A DNA stretch of 36,694 nt from assembly GCA_937923965.1 (NCBI GenBank), contig CALDTL010000190.1, forward strand, positions 1 to 36,694. Direction: 5' to 3'. The DNA comes from an uncultured Caulobacterales bacterium. Lineage in GTDB: Bacteria; Pseudomonadota; Alphaproteobacteria; Caulobacterales; Maricaulaceae. Made by a program: the position numbers and the translations under genes. How positions within the stretch are numbered: position 1 is the first letter of the stretch; each line of letters begins with the position of its first letter. Positions 27,599 to 34,878 of this stretch are shown in pieces. The notes under the pieces were generated by a model that saw nothing but the letters and a program-made list of their open reading frames with translations, was not told the DNA's origin and did no database searches.

Positions 27599-27956
27599 GA
27601 AAACCCTTTCAATTTAAATACTCAATTTTGATGTTGGAATTAGCAGCCTAATTTGCGCCCAACCTCTGGGCATAAAATAGTTAAAAATATTCCGGAATAT
27701 CAAGGGCGGATTAGTTAATAGAAATTAACGACTTCAGCGCTATCTTGCGCCTCCTTAATTCATTGATATTGAATGAAATTTCTTAATGCCACGCACCTAC
27801 ATGTTGTGTCTATATTTTGACACCTATCTGACATGGTTTTGTCTTGCAGGAACTGTTCATTTTTCAATTTAACATCCGACCTATAAGCTCAAGAGCCGTA
27901 AAATTGTCCGGCGGATGGGTGAGGGCGCGAGGGAAGTGACTGCGCAGGTTTACGCA
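27599..27956. other. AT-rich intergenic region with inverted repeats
   Basis: No gene was seen. It holds a perfect 14-base palindrome ATATTCCGGAATAT (27687-27700), the inverted repeat GTTAAT-AGAA-ATTAAC (27714-27729), and TTCATT-GATATTG-AATGAA (27759-27777). A TTGACA hexamer lies near 27817. These could be operators for the flanking 97-aa gene or for the HTH-sulfotransferase gene product. Confidence 0.45.
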
Positions 27957-28008
27957 TGACTGTTGTTCTTATTCGGCTTTCGCCCTAGACAGCCTCATGG
28001 ACAGCTCT
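27957..28008 (+). repeat. 52-bp direct repeat, left copy (5' end of a gene without its body)
   Basis: It is identical over 52 bases to 29477-29528, with near-identity continuing about eight bases further. The right copy contains the start codon and first codons of the membrane-protein gene at 29517. The left copy carries the same ATG (27997) but runs into TGA after four codons, so it is a severed gene start. The two copies flank 28082-29370. Confidence 0.85.
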
Positions 28009-28081
28009 TGAATGCCCCTTGGCCGAGCAGGGGGTCGGATTAGCGCTACGCGCAAAGCCCCTTAATTTTTTCGGTCCGAGG

Positions 28082-29161
28082 TTAGACCTCGGAGATCCTT
28101 GCCCGCTTATTTAGGAAATAGTCGTAAAGTTTGGCATCGCTTTGATTTAAATGGGTGAGTAATTTGAGGGCCTCATCGCTTGGGACATCTCTATTTGATA
28201 CGCCGCTTCTTACATTTCGATTTTTCAATTCAGAGAGGTCCCAGCCATAATTTTTGAAATAGTCTAAATCATCCGCCAAATATTCTTGTAACAATACATG
28301 GTCGAACATGTCTAATCGAGAAATTGCTGCGTCTGTCGCCTCTTTGTCATATTCGCGAACCGTAACCCCCATTATTTGAAATATCATAAAATTATTCGCC
28401 CATTTCGTTTTTGACGCTCTGGTCAAGACGAATGAATTTAAGGTCTCCTCGAATGAATTGAGGTGCTTGGTATGATGGAAATGGCTGATGGTGCGTTTTA
28501 TCGGATTTCTCAAAATCGTGAAATATATCATCTCATCTAATGTTTCGAAATTTTTACCGAGATGTCCTTCATTGGCTATGAAGTTATGGGTGTTTTTTCT
28601 CAAAAAATCTCGCTGCTCTGGTTTGTCCAAATTCCAGAACGGATAAAATTTTGCGGTATTAGATAATTTAGTATTCTCAGATAAATCAGTATCTTCAATG
28701 ATCGGGTTTCCATTTGCATGAGGGTGATGGAAGGTCACGTGAGCTTGTTTTCCAGCAAGACCAATTAGTGTGGTGCCGGCACATTTTTTGATATGCAGGA
28801 AATAGAACCTTAATTTTTTATGGGGCGTAACCCGGCTAAGTTGAGCTCTGACGGAAGACTGTCGCTGTTTTTCATCCTCTAGCTTCTTTTTTGCATTTTT
28901 AAGGCCCAGCTCTACCCTATCGAGATGAGCTTGACGTTTTGCAAGTTCATCATCCGCTCCAGCTGAGGGCGAAAATTCTCTACCTTGTTGGATTGAAGTT
29001 TGGCGTTGTTTTTCCTCTTCAAGCTTCTTGCGTGCATGATCAAGGCCAAATTCTATACGATCATGATGAGTTTGAAGTCTTGTAAGCTCCGCGTTTTCTT
29101 CAAGAGACAGCAAGAAATCAGCCTCCAGCCCAAGCGCATCAGATAGTCTTAGAACAAGCAT
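28082..29161 (-). CDS. Sulfotransferase domain protein with duplicated coiled coil; downstream part of a frameshifted gene
   Basis: This 359-codon frame is the main part of a gene whose 5' part is the frame ending at 29167. Its first ~25 residues (MLVLRLSDALGLEADFLLSL) are the last helices of a HigA/XRE-type DNA-binding domain. Two coiled-coil repeats follow, 47 residues apart (DRIEFGLDHARKKLEEEKQR at about 34-53 and DRVELGLKNAKKKLEDEKQR at about 81-100). A sulfotransferase domain has the PAPS 5'-phosphosulfate loop YFLHIKKCAGTTLI (about 120-133) and the 3'-phosphate motif FTILRNPIKRTISHF (Arg218, Ser227). Such enzymes sulfate carbohydrates or other acceptors. No ribosome site precedes the ATG at 29161, which argues against independent translation. 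Confidence 0.75.
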   Translation of the reverse strand: MLVLRLSDALGLEADFLLSLEENAELTRLQTHHDRIEFGLDHARKKLEEEKQRQTSIQQGREFSPSAGADDELAKRQAHLDRVELGLKNAKKKLEDEKQRQSSVRAQLSRVTPHKKLRFYFLHIKKCAGTTLIGLAGKQAHVTFHHPHANGNPIIEDTDLSENTKLSNTAKFYPFWNLDKPEQRDFLRKNTHNFIANEGHLGKNFETLDEMIYFTILRNPIKRTISHFHHTKHLNSFEETLNSFVLTRASKTKWANNFMIFQIMGVTVREYDKEATDAAISRLDMFDHVLLQEYLADDLDYFKNYGWDLSELKNRNVRSGVSNRDVPSDEALKLLTHLNQSDAKLYDYFLNKRARISEV

Positions 29162-29166
29162 GGGGT

Positions 29167-29370
29167 TTAGTTTTTTTTGCCGGAGATAAGGCGGTTAAGT
29201 TGAATTGAGTCCAGACGCAGGGCTCTCTGTAACTCATCTTTTGCCGCCGCTTGGTTTTCTAACAAGTGACCCACGATGTATTGCCCTAACGGGCTTGCCG
29301 ATAACGCCTCTTTTTCGGCAAGTATAGACGGAGATGACTCTGGCATGTGCGAGGACCCTTGGTATGACAT
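29167..29370 (-). CDS. N-terminal part of the HTH-sulfotransferase gene, ending at a slippery A8 tract
   Basis: This 67-codon frame ends ...NRLISGKKN and then TAA. On the coding strand the end reads GGC AAA AAA AAC TAA, containing the heptamer A AAA AAC directly before the stop. A -1 shift here continues as L-N-P-M-L-V-L-R-L, which completes a standard XRE/HigA helix-turn-helix (pattern GK-x-x-L-x-P-x-x-x-L-R-L-x-x-A-L-G). So the two frames form one protein of about 428 residues. The first ~30 residues are a polar leader (PESSPSILAEKEALSA). Whether the shift is programmed, phase-variable, mutational or a sequencing error cannot be decided here. Confidence 0.65.
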   Translation of the reverse strand: MSYQGSSHMPESSPSILAEKEALSASPLGQYIVGHLLENQAAAKDELQRALRLDSIQLNRLISGKKN

Positions 29371-29476
29371 TCTAGCTTCGGCCTAATCGCAAAAAGCGCG
29401 CTAAACAATGATAACAAGACACAAAGCTCAATTTGAGAACACGCCTAGATGAAATAACATTTGAGCGAAAGGTGAC

Positions 29477-29528
29477 TGACTGTTGTTCTTATTCGGCTTT
29501 CGCCCTAGACAGCCTCATGGACAGCTCT
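29477..29528 (+). repeat. 52-bp direct repeat, right copy
   Basis: This is the identical partner of 27957-28008. It covers the 40 bases before the membrane-protein start codon at 29517 and its first four codons, so the repeat contains that gene's leader and ribosome-binding region. Confidence 0.85.
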
Positions 29529-29945
29529 CCAATGCCTTCGGCCCGCAAACGCCCGCTCGTCACCCCCACAGGATTACTCACCGGGGCTATCGCTTTGGCG
29601 CTTCCCTTCATTGCGGATCGCCTCATCCTTGCCGTCATGAGCGAAGTGAAAGACGCATCCATAGGTTCGGTTATCGGCATGGCCGTTTATACGGCCGCGC
29701 CGTTTGTCTTGCTCGATAGCGCGATGCGGCCACGGCGGCGGGTGCGCCTCGCGCTCTGGATGGGCTTGGCTTTGACGGCTCTGATCTGGGCGGCTTTCAC
29801 GCAGACGGGCCGCGCTGCGCAGATTGATCCGGCGGCGGGAAATGCTCATGTGGGGCTTTATATGCTCACCATGATTTGGCCGGCGGCGGTGATTGGAATC
29901 ATGGGCGCAGCAGCTAAAATTGGAGAAAAACCTGATGACGCTTGA
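29517..29945 (+). CDS. Small inner-membrane protein upstream of gloB
   Basis: This 142-aa protein has about four hydrophobic helices (TGLLTGAIALALPFIADRLI, IGSVIGMAVYTAAPFVLL, LALWMGLALTALIWAAF and LYMLTMIWPAAVIGIMGAA) and short charged loops. No family was recognised. The ATG at 29517 gives a clean polar N-terminus (MDSSPMPSARKRP); a frame extension to 29433 is not supported. Its 3' end overlaps the gloB start by 11 bases, so they are translationally coupled. The 5' end lies inside the 52-base direct repeat, so this gene marks the right border of the island. Confidence 0.7.
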   Translation: MDSSPMPSARKRPLVTPTGLLTGAIALALPFIADRLILAVMSEVKDASIGSVIGMAVYTAAPFVLLDSAMRPRRRVRLALWMGLALTALIWAAFTQTGRAAQIDPAAGNAHVGLYMLTMIWPAAVIGIMGAAAKIGEKPDDA

Positions 29946-30654
29946 AGTCGTTTTATTTCCCTGCCTGTCCGATAATTACGGATTTCTTCTGCATGATTCC
30001 GAAACGGGCGCGACGGCGGCGATTGATACGCCAGACGCCAAAGTGATCGCCAAGCAATGTGAGGCGAGGGGGTGGGCCTTGACCGAGATTTGGAACACCC
30101 ATTGGCACCCCGATCACGCGGGCGGCAATGTTGCGCTGAAGCGGCGCTATCACTGCCTCGTGCGCGGACCGGAACAGGCGGCGATTCCGGCGCGGGACAT
30201 TACGCATTCCGGCGGGGACTCTTTTGAATTTGCAGGACATAGCGTCAATGTCATCCACACGCCCGGCCATACGGATGAGCATATTATTTATCATATTCCG
30301 TCTGCCGAGATTGCCTTTGTCGGCGATACGATCTTTGCGCTCGGCTGCGGCCGCTTGTTCGAAGGGACGCCAGAGCAAATGTGGAGTAGTTTGTCCCGTA
30401 TTGCAGATATGCCCGAGGCGACGAAGCTCTATTGCGCGCATGAATATACGCTCTCAAATGCAAAATTCGCCGTGTCTGTCGATGACAAAAATCCTGACTT
30501 ATTGGCCGCGATTGAAGATGCCAAAGCGAAACGCGCGGCGGGGATTCCAACGGTTCCAACAACTGTGGGCGTCGAAAAGCGCGCAAATCCGTTTATCACG
30601 GCGGGAAGCGCGGCAGAATTGGGCCGGAGACGGGCGCTCAAAGATAATTTCTAA
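29935..30654 (+). CDS. gloB: Hydroxyacylglutathione hydrolase (glyoxalase II)
   Basis: This 239-aa metallo-beta-lactamase-fold enzyme hydrolyses S-lactoylglutathione to lactate and glutathione, the second step of methylglyoxal detoxification. The metal motif is THWHPDHAGG (His56, His58, Asp60, His61). Further ligands are in HTPGHTDEH and FVGDTIFALGCGR (Asp), and the family's CAHEYTLSNAKFA is present. The C-terminal helical domain ends with a typical NPF and RRRALKDNF. The start at 29935 gives the canonical MTLEVVLFPCLSDNY; an upstream ATG at 29893 is out of keeping with the family. Confidence 0.95.
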   Translation: MTLEVVLFPCLSDNYGFLLHDSETGATAAIDTPDAKVIAKQCEARGWALTEIWNTHWHPDHAGGNVALKRRYHCLVRGPEQAAIPARDITHSGGDSFEFAGHSVNVIHTPGHTDEHIIYHIPSAEIAFVGDTIFALGCGRLFEGTPEQMWSSLSRIADMPEATKLYCAHEYTLSNAKFAVSVDDKNPDLLAAIEDAKAKRAAGIPTVPTTVGVEKRANPFITAGSAAELGRRRALKDNF

Positions 30655-30680
30655 GGCGCAAGCTTTAAGAGCTCTGCCGC

Positions 30681-30770
30681 GTTAATCTGGCAAGTTAATC
30701 TGGCAAGTTAATCTGCCGTGTTAATCCGCCAAGTTAATCTTGGCCACGTTAACAATGAATGGAAAGTTAA
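30681..30770. repeat. 13-bp tandem repeats and GTTAAC inverted pair
   Basis: Four head-to-tail 13-base units of the pattern GTTAATCTGGCAA run from 30681 to 30732, followed by a degenerate 15-base unit and two GTTAAC hexamers (30748 and 30765). The array sits about 50-135 bases before the start of the low-complexity exported protein. It may be a multi-site operator; the 13-base period does not fit the 11-base CtrA spacing. Confidence 0.7.
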
Positions 30771-30816
30771 CGTGACAATCAGCCTCCGCTCAGCTTTAAA
30801 GGCGTAGGAGGGTATC

Positions 30817-32778
30817 ATGACACATTTGCGCACATCAAAATTCTGGCTTTTGACAACGGCGGCTTTGATGTTTGGCTCGCAAATGCCCGCACATGCGCAG
30901 GTCTCCATCGCGTCTGCCTCAACCTATCAATATGGCACACCAACCATGGTCGCCGCTGCGCCCAGTTTACCGTCCGTTCGGGCCGAGCAAATTGCGCAGG
31001 ATGTTACGTCAGAGTTTAATCCGCGCACAGGCCGAACAGAACTTGCCGCTGCGCCTTTTGATCCCTTTGAAGACGACCCGAGCCTGGCAGGTTCATTGCA
31101 GCTTCGCTCCGCAGATGGCAGCGTTTCGGTAGATGGACAATCTCTGCAAGGCGGCGCGATTGTAGATGTGGATTTTTATTATAACTCTCCGTCCGATGAT
31201 CCTTATGGTGGCCGCAATTATGGGGATGCGAGTTTCGTCAATGGACAGCTGGCGCCCGTCGTGACGCGAGATACACGTATTCTCGAATGCTCAACGCGCG
31301 TCGATAATGTCGTTTATGACCACAGCAATTATTATAGCCGGTCGCCGCATATTGGAATTTACAGACCCTATCGCCATTATGCGGGGCATTCTGGATTTGG
31401 ATTTGGATATGGGTCTAACTATTTCGGGCCAGGCTTTAATTATTATAATCGCAATCGCGGAAGTTTTCATCATGCTCGCCGGGGCTCTTTCCCGCGTCTC
31501 TTAGGTGGTCTGCGGCGCGACTCCGATGATCGGTATAGGGATGATCGGTATAGGGATGGTGACCGGGATCGCTATAGAGATAGGGATGGCGACCGAGATC
31601 GAGTCAGGGTCAGAGATGGCGATAGGGTCCGGGACAGGGACCGTAGAGACCGCGATGGTGACCGCCGTGATGACCGCGCTGATACAGGCACGACGCCTCG
31701 GACGCGCCCGCGCGATACGACAGATCAACAACGCGAAAATCGGTTGCGCGCCATGCAGCTCCACGGTTCAGCTTTGCCGTGGTCGGGTGCGACACGCCGG
31801 AACGGGCGTTCAACCCTGAGATCATCTGCGCCTCGGGAACGCATCGTGATCGAGCCGATCTCGCCGCAAACACAGACGCAATCTCGTGCGCCCACAGCCG
31901 TGCCGCGGGTGAGCCAGTCAGATGCCAAGAGCCCTGAAAGACGCTCACAAAGGCGTCGTTTTTCGACGCCCCAGCGACAGGAAAGTAGAAACACGGTCCG
32001 CCGAGCGCCAACTATAAATCGCGCAGGGCGATCGGTTGGAGAGGTGAATCGTCGAACGCCGCCGCAATCACAGGCCCCTCGCGTTCAGGCCCCCCGTGTT
32101 CAGGCCCCCCGCGCAACGCGCGCGTCTTCGCGGCCATCGCGCCCCGCAGCGTCAAGATCATCAACTCCGAAAGACTCCAGATCTTCAAATTCTAGGTCCC
32201 GGCCTTCAATATCGCGCTCTTCTAGCAATAAAACGAGCAAATCCCGCGCGTCTAGCTCGCGGAGCAAATCGTCTCGGTCATCCTCAAGCCGTGGCAATAG
32301 AAGTCGTAAACTCGATTTCTTCCCGGCCTCTGCTCACGGCGGGCGCCAAATTGTGACCTCGCGCAGCGTGGATTGCGCGCGAGAGGATAAGCTTCGCGTC
32401 TTTGTGTCTAACGAACGTTTAGACGCGGCCCGCTTCGACGGATTGACCTTGATTGCGCTGGACGCGCAGGGCGGCGAGACACCGATCTATATTCCGCCGA
32501 ATTACATCGAAGGTTTCCGCCTGGCTTCCTCGGGGCGGATTCGCCCCCAAGGTTACCAATCTCAAGGTTATCAATCTCAAGGTTATCAATCTCAAGGATA
32601 TCAACCCCAGAGTTATCAATCACAAAGCTACCAATCTCAGCAGCCCTATAGCGGTGTGCCGGTTCAGGTTCAGCCGCCTTCACGCCAGATTGAAGCCGCG
32701 CCTTGCCCAGCCGGAACATCGAAACAACCCGATGGAACCTGCCTGCAAACGAGCGTTCAGGGTTACCCCTACCGCTAA
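30817..32778 (+). CDS. Exported, very basic low-complexity protein
   Basis: This 653-aa protein is not recognised as a family. A signal peptide of about 28 residues ends MPAHAQ. A folded-looking N-terminal part (about 30-165) follows, then a Tyr/Gly/His-rich stretch (about 165-225), then an Arg/Asp repeat region (about 235-290, RDRDGDRDR-like). A long Ser/Arg/Pro-rich region (about 330-505) has QAPRV repeats and runs of SRSS. A compact C-terminal domain (about 505-575) contains DFFPASAHGGRQIVTSRSVD and IYIPPNYIEGF. Six GYQSQ-type pentapeptides (579-608) and a Cys-containing tail (CPAGTSKQPDGTC) end it. AGGAGGG lies just before the ATG. An envelope, matrix or polyanion-binding role is conceivable but unproven. 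Confidence 0.8.
   Translation: MTHLRTSKFWLLTTAALMFGSQMPAHAQVSIASASTYQYGTPTMVAAAPSLPSVRAEQIAQDVTSEFNPRTGRTELAAAPFDPFEDDPSLAGSLQLRSADGSVSVDGQSLQGGAIVDVDFYYNSPSDDPYGGRNYGDASFVNGQLAPVVTRDTRILECSTRVDNVVYDHSNYYSRSPHIGIYRPYRHYAGHSGFGFGYGSNYFGPGFNYYNRNRGSFHHARRGSFPRLLGGLRRDSDDRYRDDRYRDGDRDRYRDRDGDRDRVRVRDGDRVRDRDRRDRDGDRRDDRADTGTTPRTRPRDTTDQQRENRLRAMQLHGSALPWSGATRRNGRSTLRSSAPRERIVIEPISPQTQTQSRAPTAVPRVSQSDAKSPERRSQRRRFSTPQRQESRNTVRRAPTINRAGRSVGEVNRRTPPQSQAPRVQAPRVQAPRATRASSRPSRPAASRSSTPKDSRSSNSRSRPSISRSSSNKTSKSRASSSRSKSSRSSSSRGNRSRKLDFFPASAHGGRQIVTSRSVDCAREDKLRVFVSNERLDAARFDGLTLIALDAQGGETPIYIPPNYIEGFRLASSGRIRPQGYQSQGYQSQGYQSQGYQPQSYQSQSYQSQQPYSGVPVQVQPPSRQIEAAPCPAGTSKQPDGTCLQTSVQGYPYR
32551..32640 (+). 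repeat. Six 15-bp tandem repeats encoding GYQSQ
   Basis: Six consecutive in-frame 15-base units encode GYQSQ (three), GYQPQ (one) and SYQSQ (two). The first three are nearly identical in DNA, so copy-number change by slippage is likely and would keep the frame. Confidence 0.9.
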
Positions 32779-33090
32779 TTGTTTCAATTCCGCACAGTTT
32801 CGTAGAACTGATGTGCCGTTTGCGAGCTCTGGGAATAAAATTCGCCCGAAAAGCGTAAAGCCGCTTTCCGAGAATCTTGGCACGGGTGTTGCACCTAATC
32901 CCTTGAACCTCGGGGGGCACCCCAATGTTCCCACGTCCGTCTTGATCTTAACTCCCTCAGGCCGGTCCGTTAGTTAGACAAAATGAAGCCTCGTTTGCAG
33001 CAAGTCCTGTAAACGGGGTTTTCTTTTTCGGCCTCCTGTCTAATGTGTTGCGTAGACACAACGATACACTCTTTTCCTTAGGGGATAAAA
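32779..33090. other. Intergenic region between the exported protein and the acyl-CoA synthetase
   Basis: No gene was seen in these 312 bases. The only clear element is the intrinsic terminator near 33000. The stretch from there to 33090 should contain the promoter for the four-gene run downstream. Confidence 0.5.
32989..33028 (+). terminator. Intrinsic terminator
   Basis: A 12-pair stem CCTCGTTTGCAG / CTGTAAACGGGG with two G-T pairs and a six-base loop CAAGTC is followed by TTTTCTTTTT. It is 210 bases after the exported-protein stop, so that message may have a long 3' tail or there may be a separate short RNA. Confidence 0.85.
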
Positions 33091-34878
33091 ATGGGCTTTT
33101 CCCTTTCTCGCGAGATTAAATATATAGGCGATTTGTTGCGGATGCTGCGGGCGGTCAAGTCCGTTGACGCGGAGTCAAATTTCTTACTGGCCGATGAGCT
33201 TGAGATGCGTGTAGATGCGTTTGGTCCAAATATCGCTTTCATTGAGGGCGAGCGCCAGTGGACCTATGACGATATGGAAACCTATGCCAACCGAGTTGCG
33301 GCCTGGGCGAAGTCTCTAAATCTAACGAAAGGCGATACGGTCGCGGTCTTTGCCCGCAACCGCTTGGAATATATTCCGCTCTGGTTTGGCCTAACAAAGT
33401 TGGGCGTTATTCCGGCTTTGCTCAATTATCAATTGGCCGGAAAGGCGCTAGCCCATTGCGTCAATATATCAGACGCGAAGCATGTCATCATGGACATTGA
33501 TATGGCCGAGCAATGGGCCGCCGCGAAAGACCGTGTAGAGGGCGCGCCAAAAGTTTGGTCCGCCTTTGGAGAGGTCGAGGGTTATGAGAGCTTTGATGCG
33601 GCCATATCAGAGATGCGTCCTGACCGCCCCGCTAAGTCTGAGAGAGACGGCCTCATTGCTGGCGGCCAAGCCATGAAGATGTTTACCTCCGGCACAACGG
33701 GATTGCCTAAGGCCGCAAAGGTCACCCATGTGCGTGCGCAAAATTATCTGCGCGGTATTGGAACCGGCGCGAAGGCCAAAGCAACAGACCGGATGATGAT
33801 GGTGCTGCCTATGTATCACGCAACAGGCGGATTGGTTGGATGCGGTGCGATGCTGACTTACGGCGGGGCGGTCATCGTTATTCCGAAATTCTCGGCCTCT
33901 AAATTTTGGGACGATGCTGTGCAACATGGCGCAACCATGTTCACCTATGTGGGCGAGCTGTGCCGTTTTTTACTATCGCAACCGCCAACAGAGAATGAAC
34001 GCGCGCATAAGATAAGCTGGATCATCGGCAATGGCCTGCGGCCGGAAGTTTGGGAGAGCTTTGTATCGCGATTTAACATACCCCATGTCATTGAATTTTA
34101 CGGCGCAACAGAAGGCAATGTTAGCCTTATCAATGTCGACGGCCCCGTCGGCGCGGTGGGACGTGTGCCCTCATATCTGGCTTGGAAATTTAATATCGAC
34201 ATTATCCGATATGATGTTGAAACCGGCGAAAACCCGCGCGGCGCAGATGGGTTTTGCTTAAGAGAAGGGCCGGATGAAGTCGGCGAAATGATCGGCGAAA
34301 TCCGTGAGGATGACCCGCGTTTCCGGTTTGAAGGCTACGGCACAAAGGAGGCGACGCAGAAAAAAATCCTCCGAGATGTTTTCAAAAAGGGAGATGCGTG
34401 GTTCCGGACTGGCGATTTGATGAAACGCGACGAAGATGGATTTTTCTATTTCATGGACCGCGTTGGAGATACCTTCCGTTGGAAGGCTGAAAATGTGGCG
34501 ACGAATGAAGTCGCCGGCGTCTTGTCCGTCTTCCCAGGCGTCACACAGGCCAATGTCTACGGCGTCGCCGTGCCAGGTTATGATGGCCGCGCGGGCATGG
34601 CATCCATCGTGGCAGAAGGCGATCCAGATTTAGCGGAGTTAAAGGCGCATGTGGAACGCGAGTTACCGCATTATGCGCGGCCTGTATTTATTCGCTTGTC
34701 CAAAGATAGCGACACGACGAGCACATTTAAATTCAAAAAAACAAACCTCGTCAAAGCTGGATTTAACCCCGCCAATATTTCTGATCCGCTTTATTATGCG
34801 GATCCGAAAACCGATGGATATTCCCCGATTGACGCGGAGGTGTATCAAGGCATCCTTGACGGGACTGTGAGGCTGTAA
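33091..34878 (+). CDS. FATP-type long-chain acyl-CoA synthetase
   Basis: This 595-aa adenylate-forming enzyme activates fatty acids to acyl-CoA. The AMP/P-loop motif is KMFTSGTTGLPKAAK (about 196-210). VLPMYHATGG, EFYGATEGNVSLINVDG and the hinge-like DAWFRTGDLMKRDEDGFFYF are present. The signature VIPALLNYQLAGKALAHCVN and EFYGATEGN fit the very-long-chain/FATP (SLC27-like) branch better than FadD. AGGGGA lies five bases before the ATG. The next gene begins with GTG immediately after the stop, so it heads an operon with DUF924, DJ-1/PfpI and esterase genes. Chain-length preference cannot be told. Confidence 0.9.
   Translation: MGFSLSREIKYIGDLLRMLRAVKSVDAESNFLLADELEMRVDAFGPNIAFIEGERQWTYDDMETYANRVAAWAKSLNLTKGDTVAVFARNRLEYIPLWFGLTKLGVIPALLNYQLAGKALAHCVNISDAKHVIMDIDMAEQWAAAKDRVEGAPKVWSAFGEVEGYESFDAAISEMRPDRPAKSERDGLIAGGQAMKMFTSGTTGLPKAAKVTHVRAQNYLRGIGTGAKAKATDRMMMVLPMYHATGGLVGCGAMLTYGGAVIVIPKFSASKFWDDAVQHGATMFTYVGELCRFLLSQPPTENERAHKISWIIGNGLRPEVWESFVSRFNIPHVIEFYGATEGNVSLINVDGPVGAVGRVPSYLAWKFNIDIIRYDVETGENPRGADGFCLREGPDEVGEMIGEIREDDPRFRFEGYGTKEATQKKILRDVFKKGDAWFRTGDLMKRDEDGFFYFMDRVGDTFRWKAENVATNEVAGVLSVFPGVTQANVYGVAVPGYDGRAGMASIVAEGDPDLAELKAHVERELPHYARPVFIRLSKDSDTTSTFKFKKTNLVKAGFNPANISDPLYYADPKTDGYSPIDAEVYQGILDGTVRL

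Noticed and set aside
27714-27729. CtrA site at GTTAATAGAAATTAAC
   Set aside because: Only six bases separate the TTAA halves; it is better described as a simple inverted repeat.
30681-30732. CRISPR array or CtrA box cluster
   Set aside because: The units are 13 bases with no spacers, so not CRISPR; TTAA-to-TTAA distance leaves nine bases between, not the seven of CtrA sites.
32408-32920. 170-codon minus-strand frame with ILEIDNLEIDN-type repeats
   Set aside because: It is the reverse reading of the 15-bp GYQSQ repeats in the plus-strand gene; the repeats explain its open frame.
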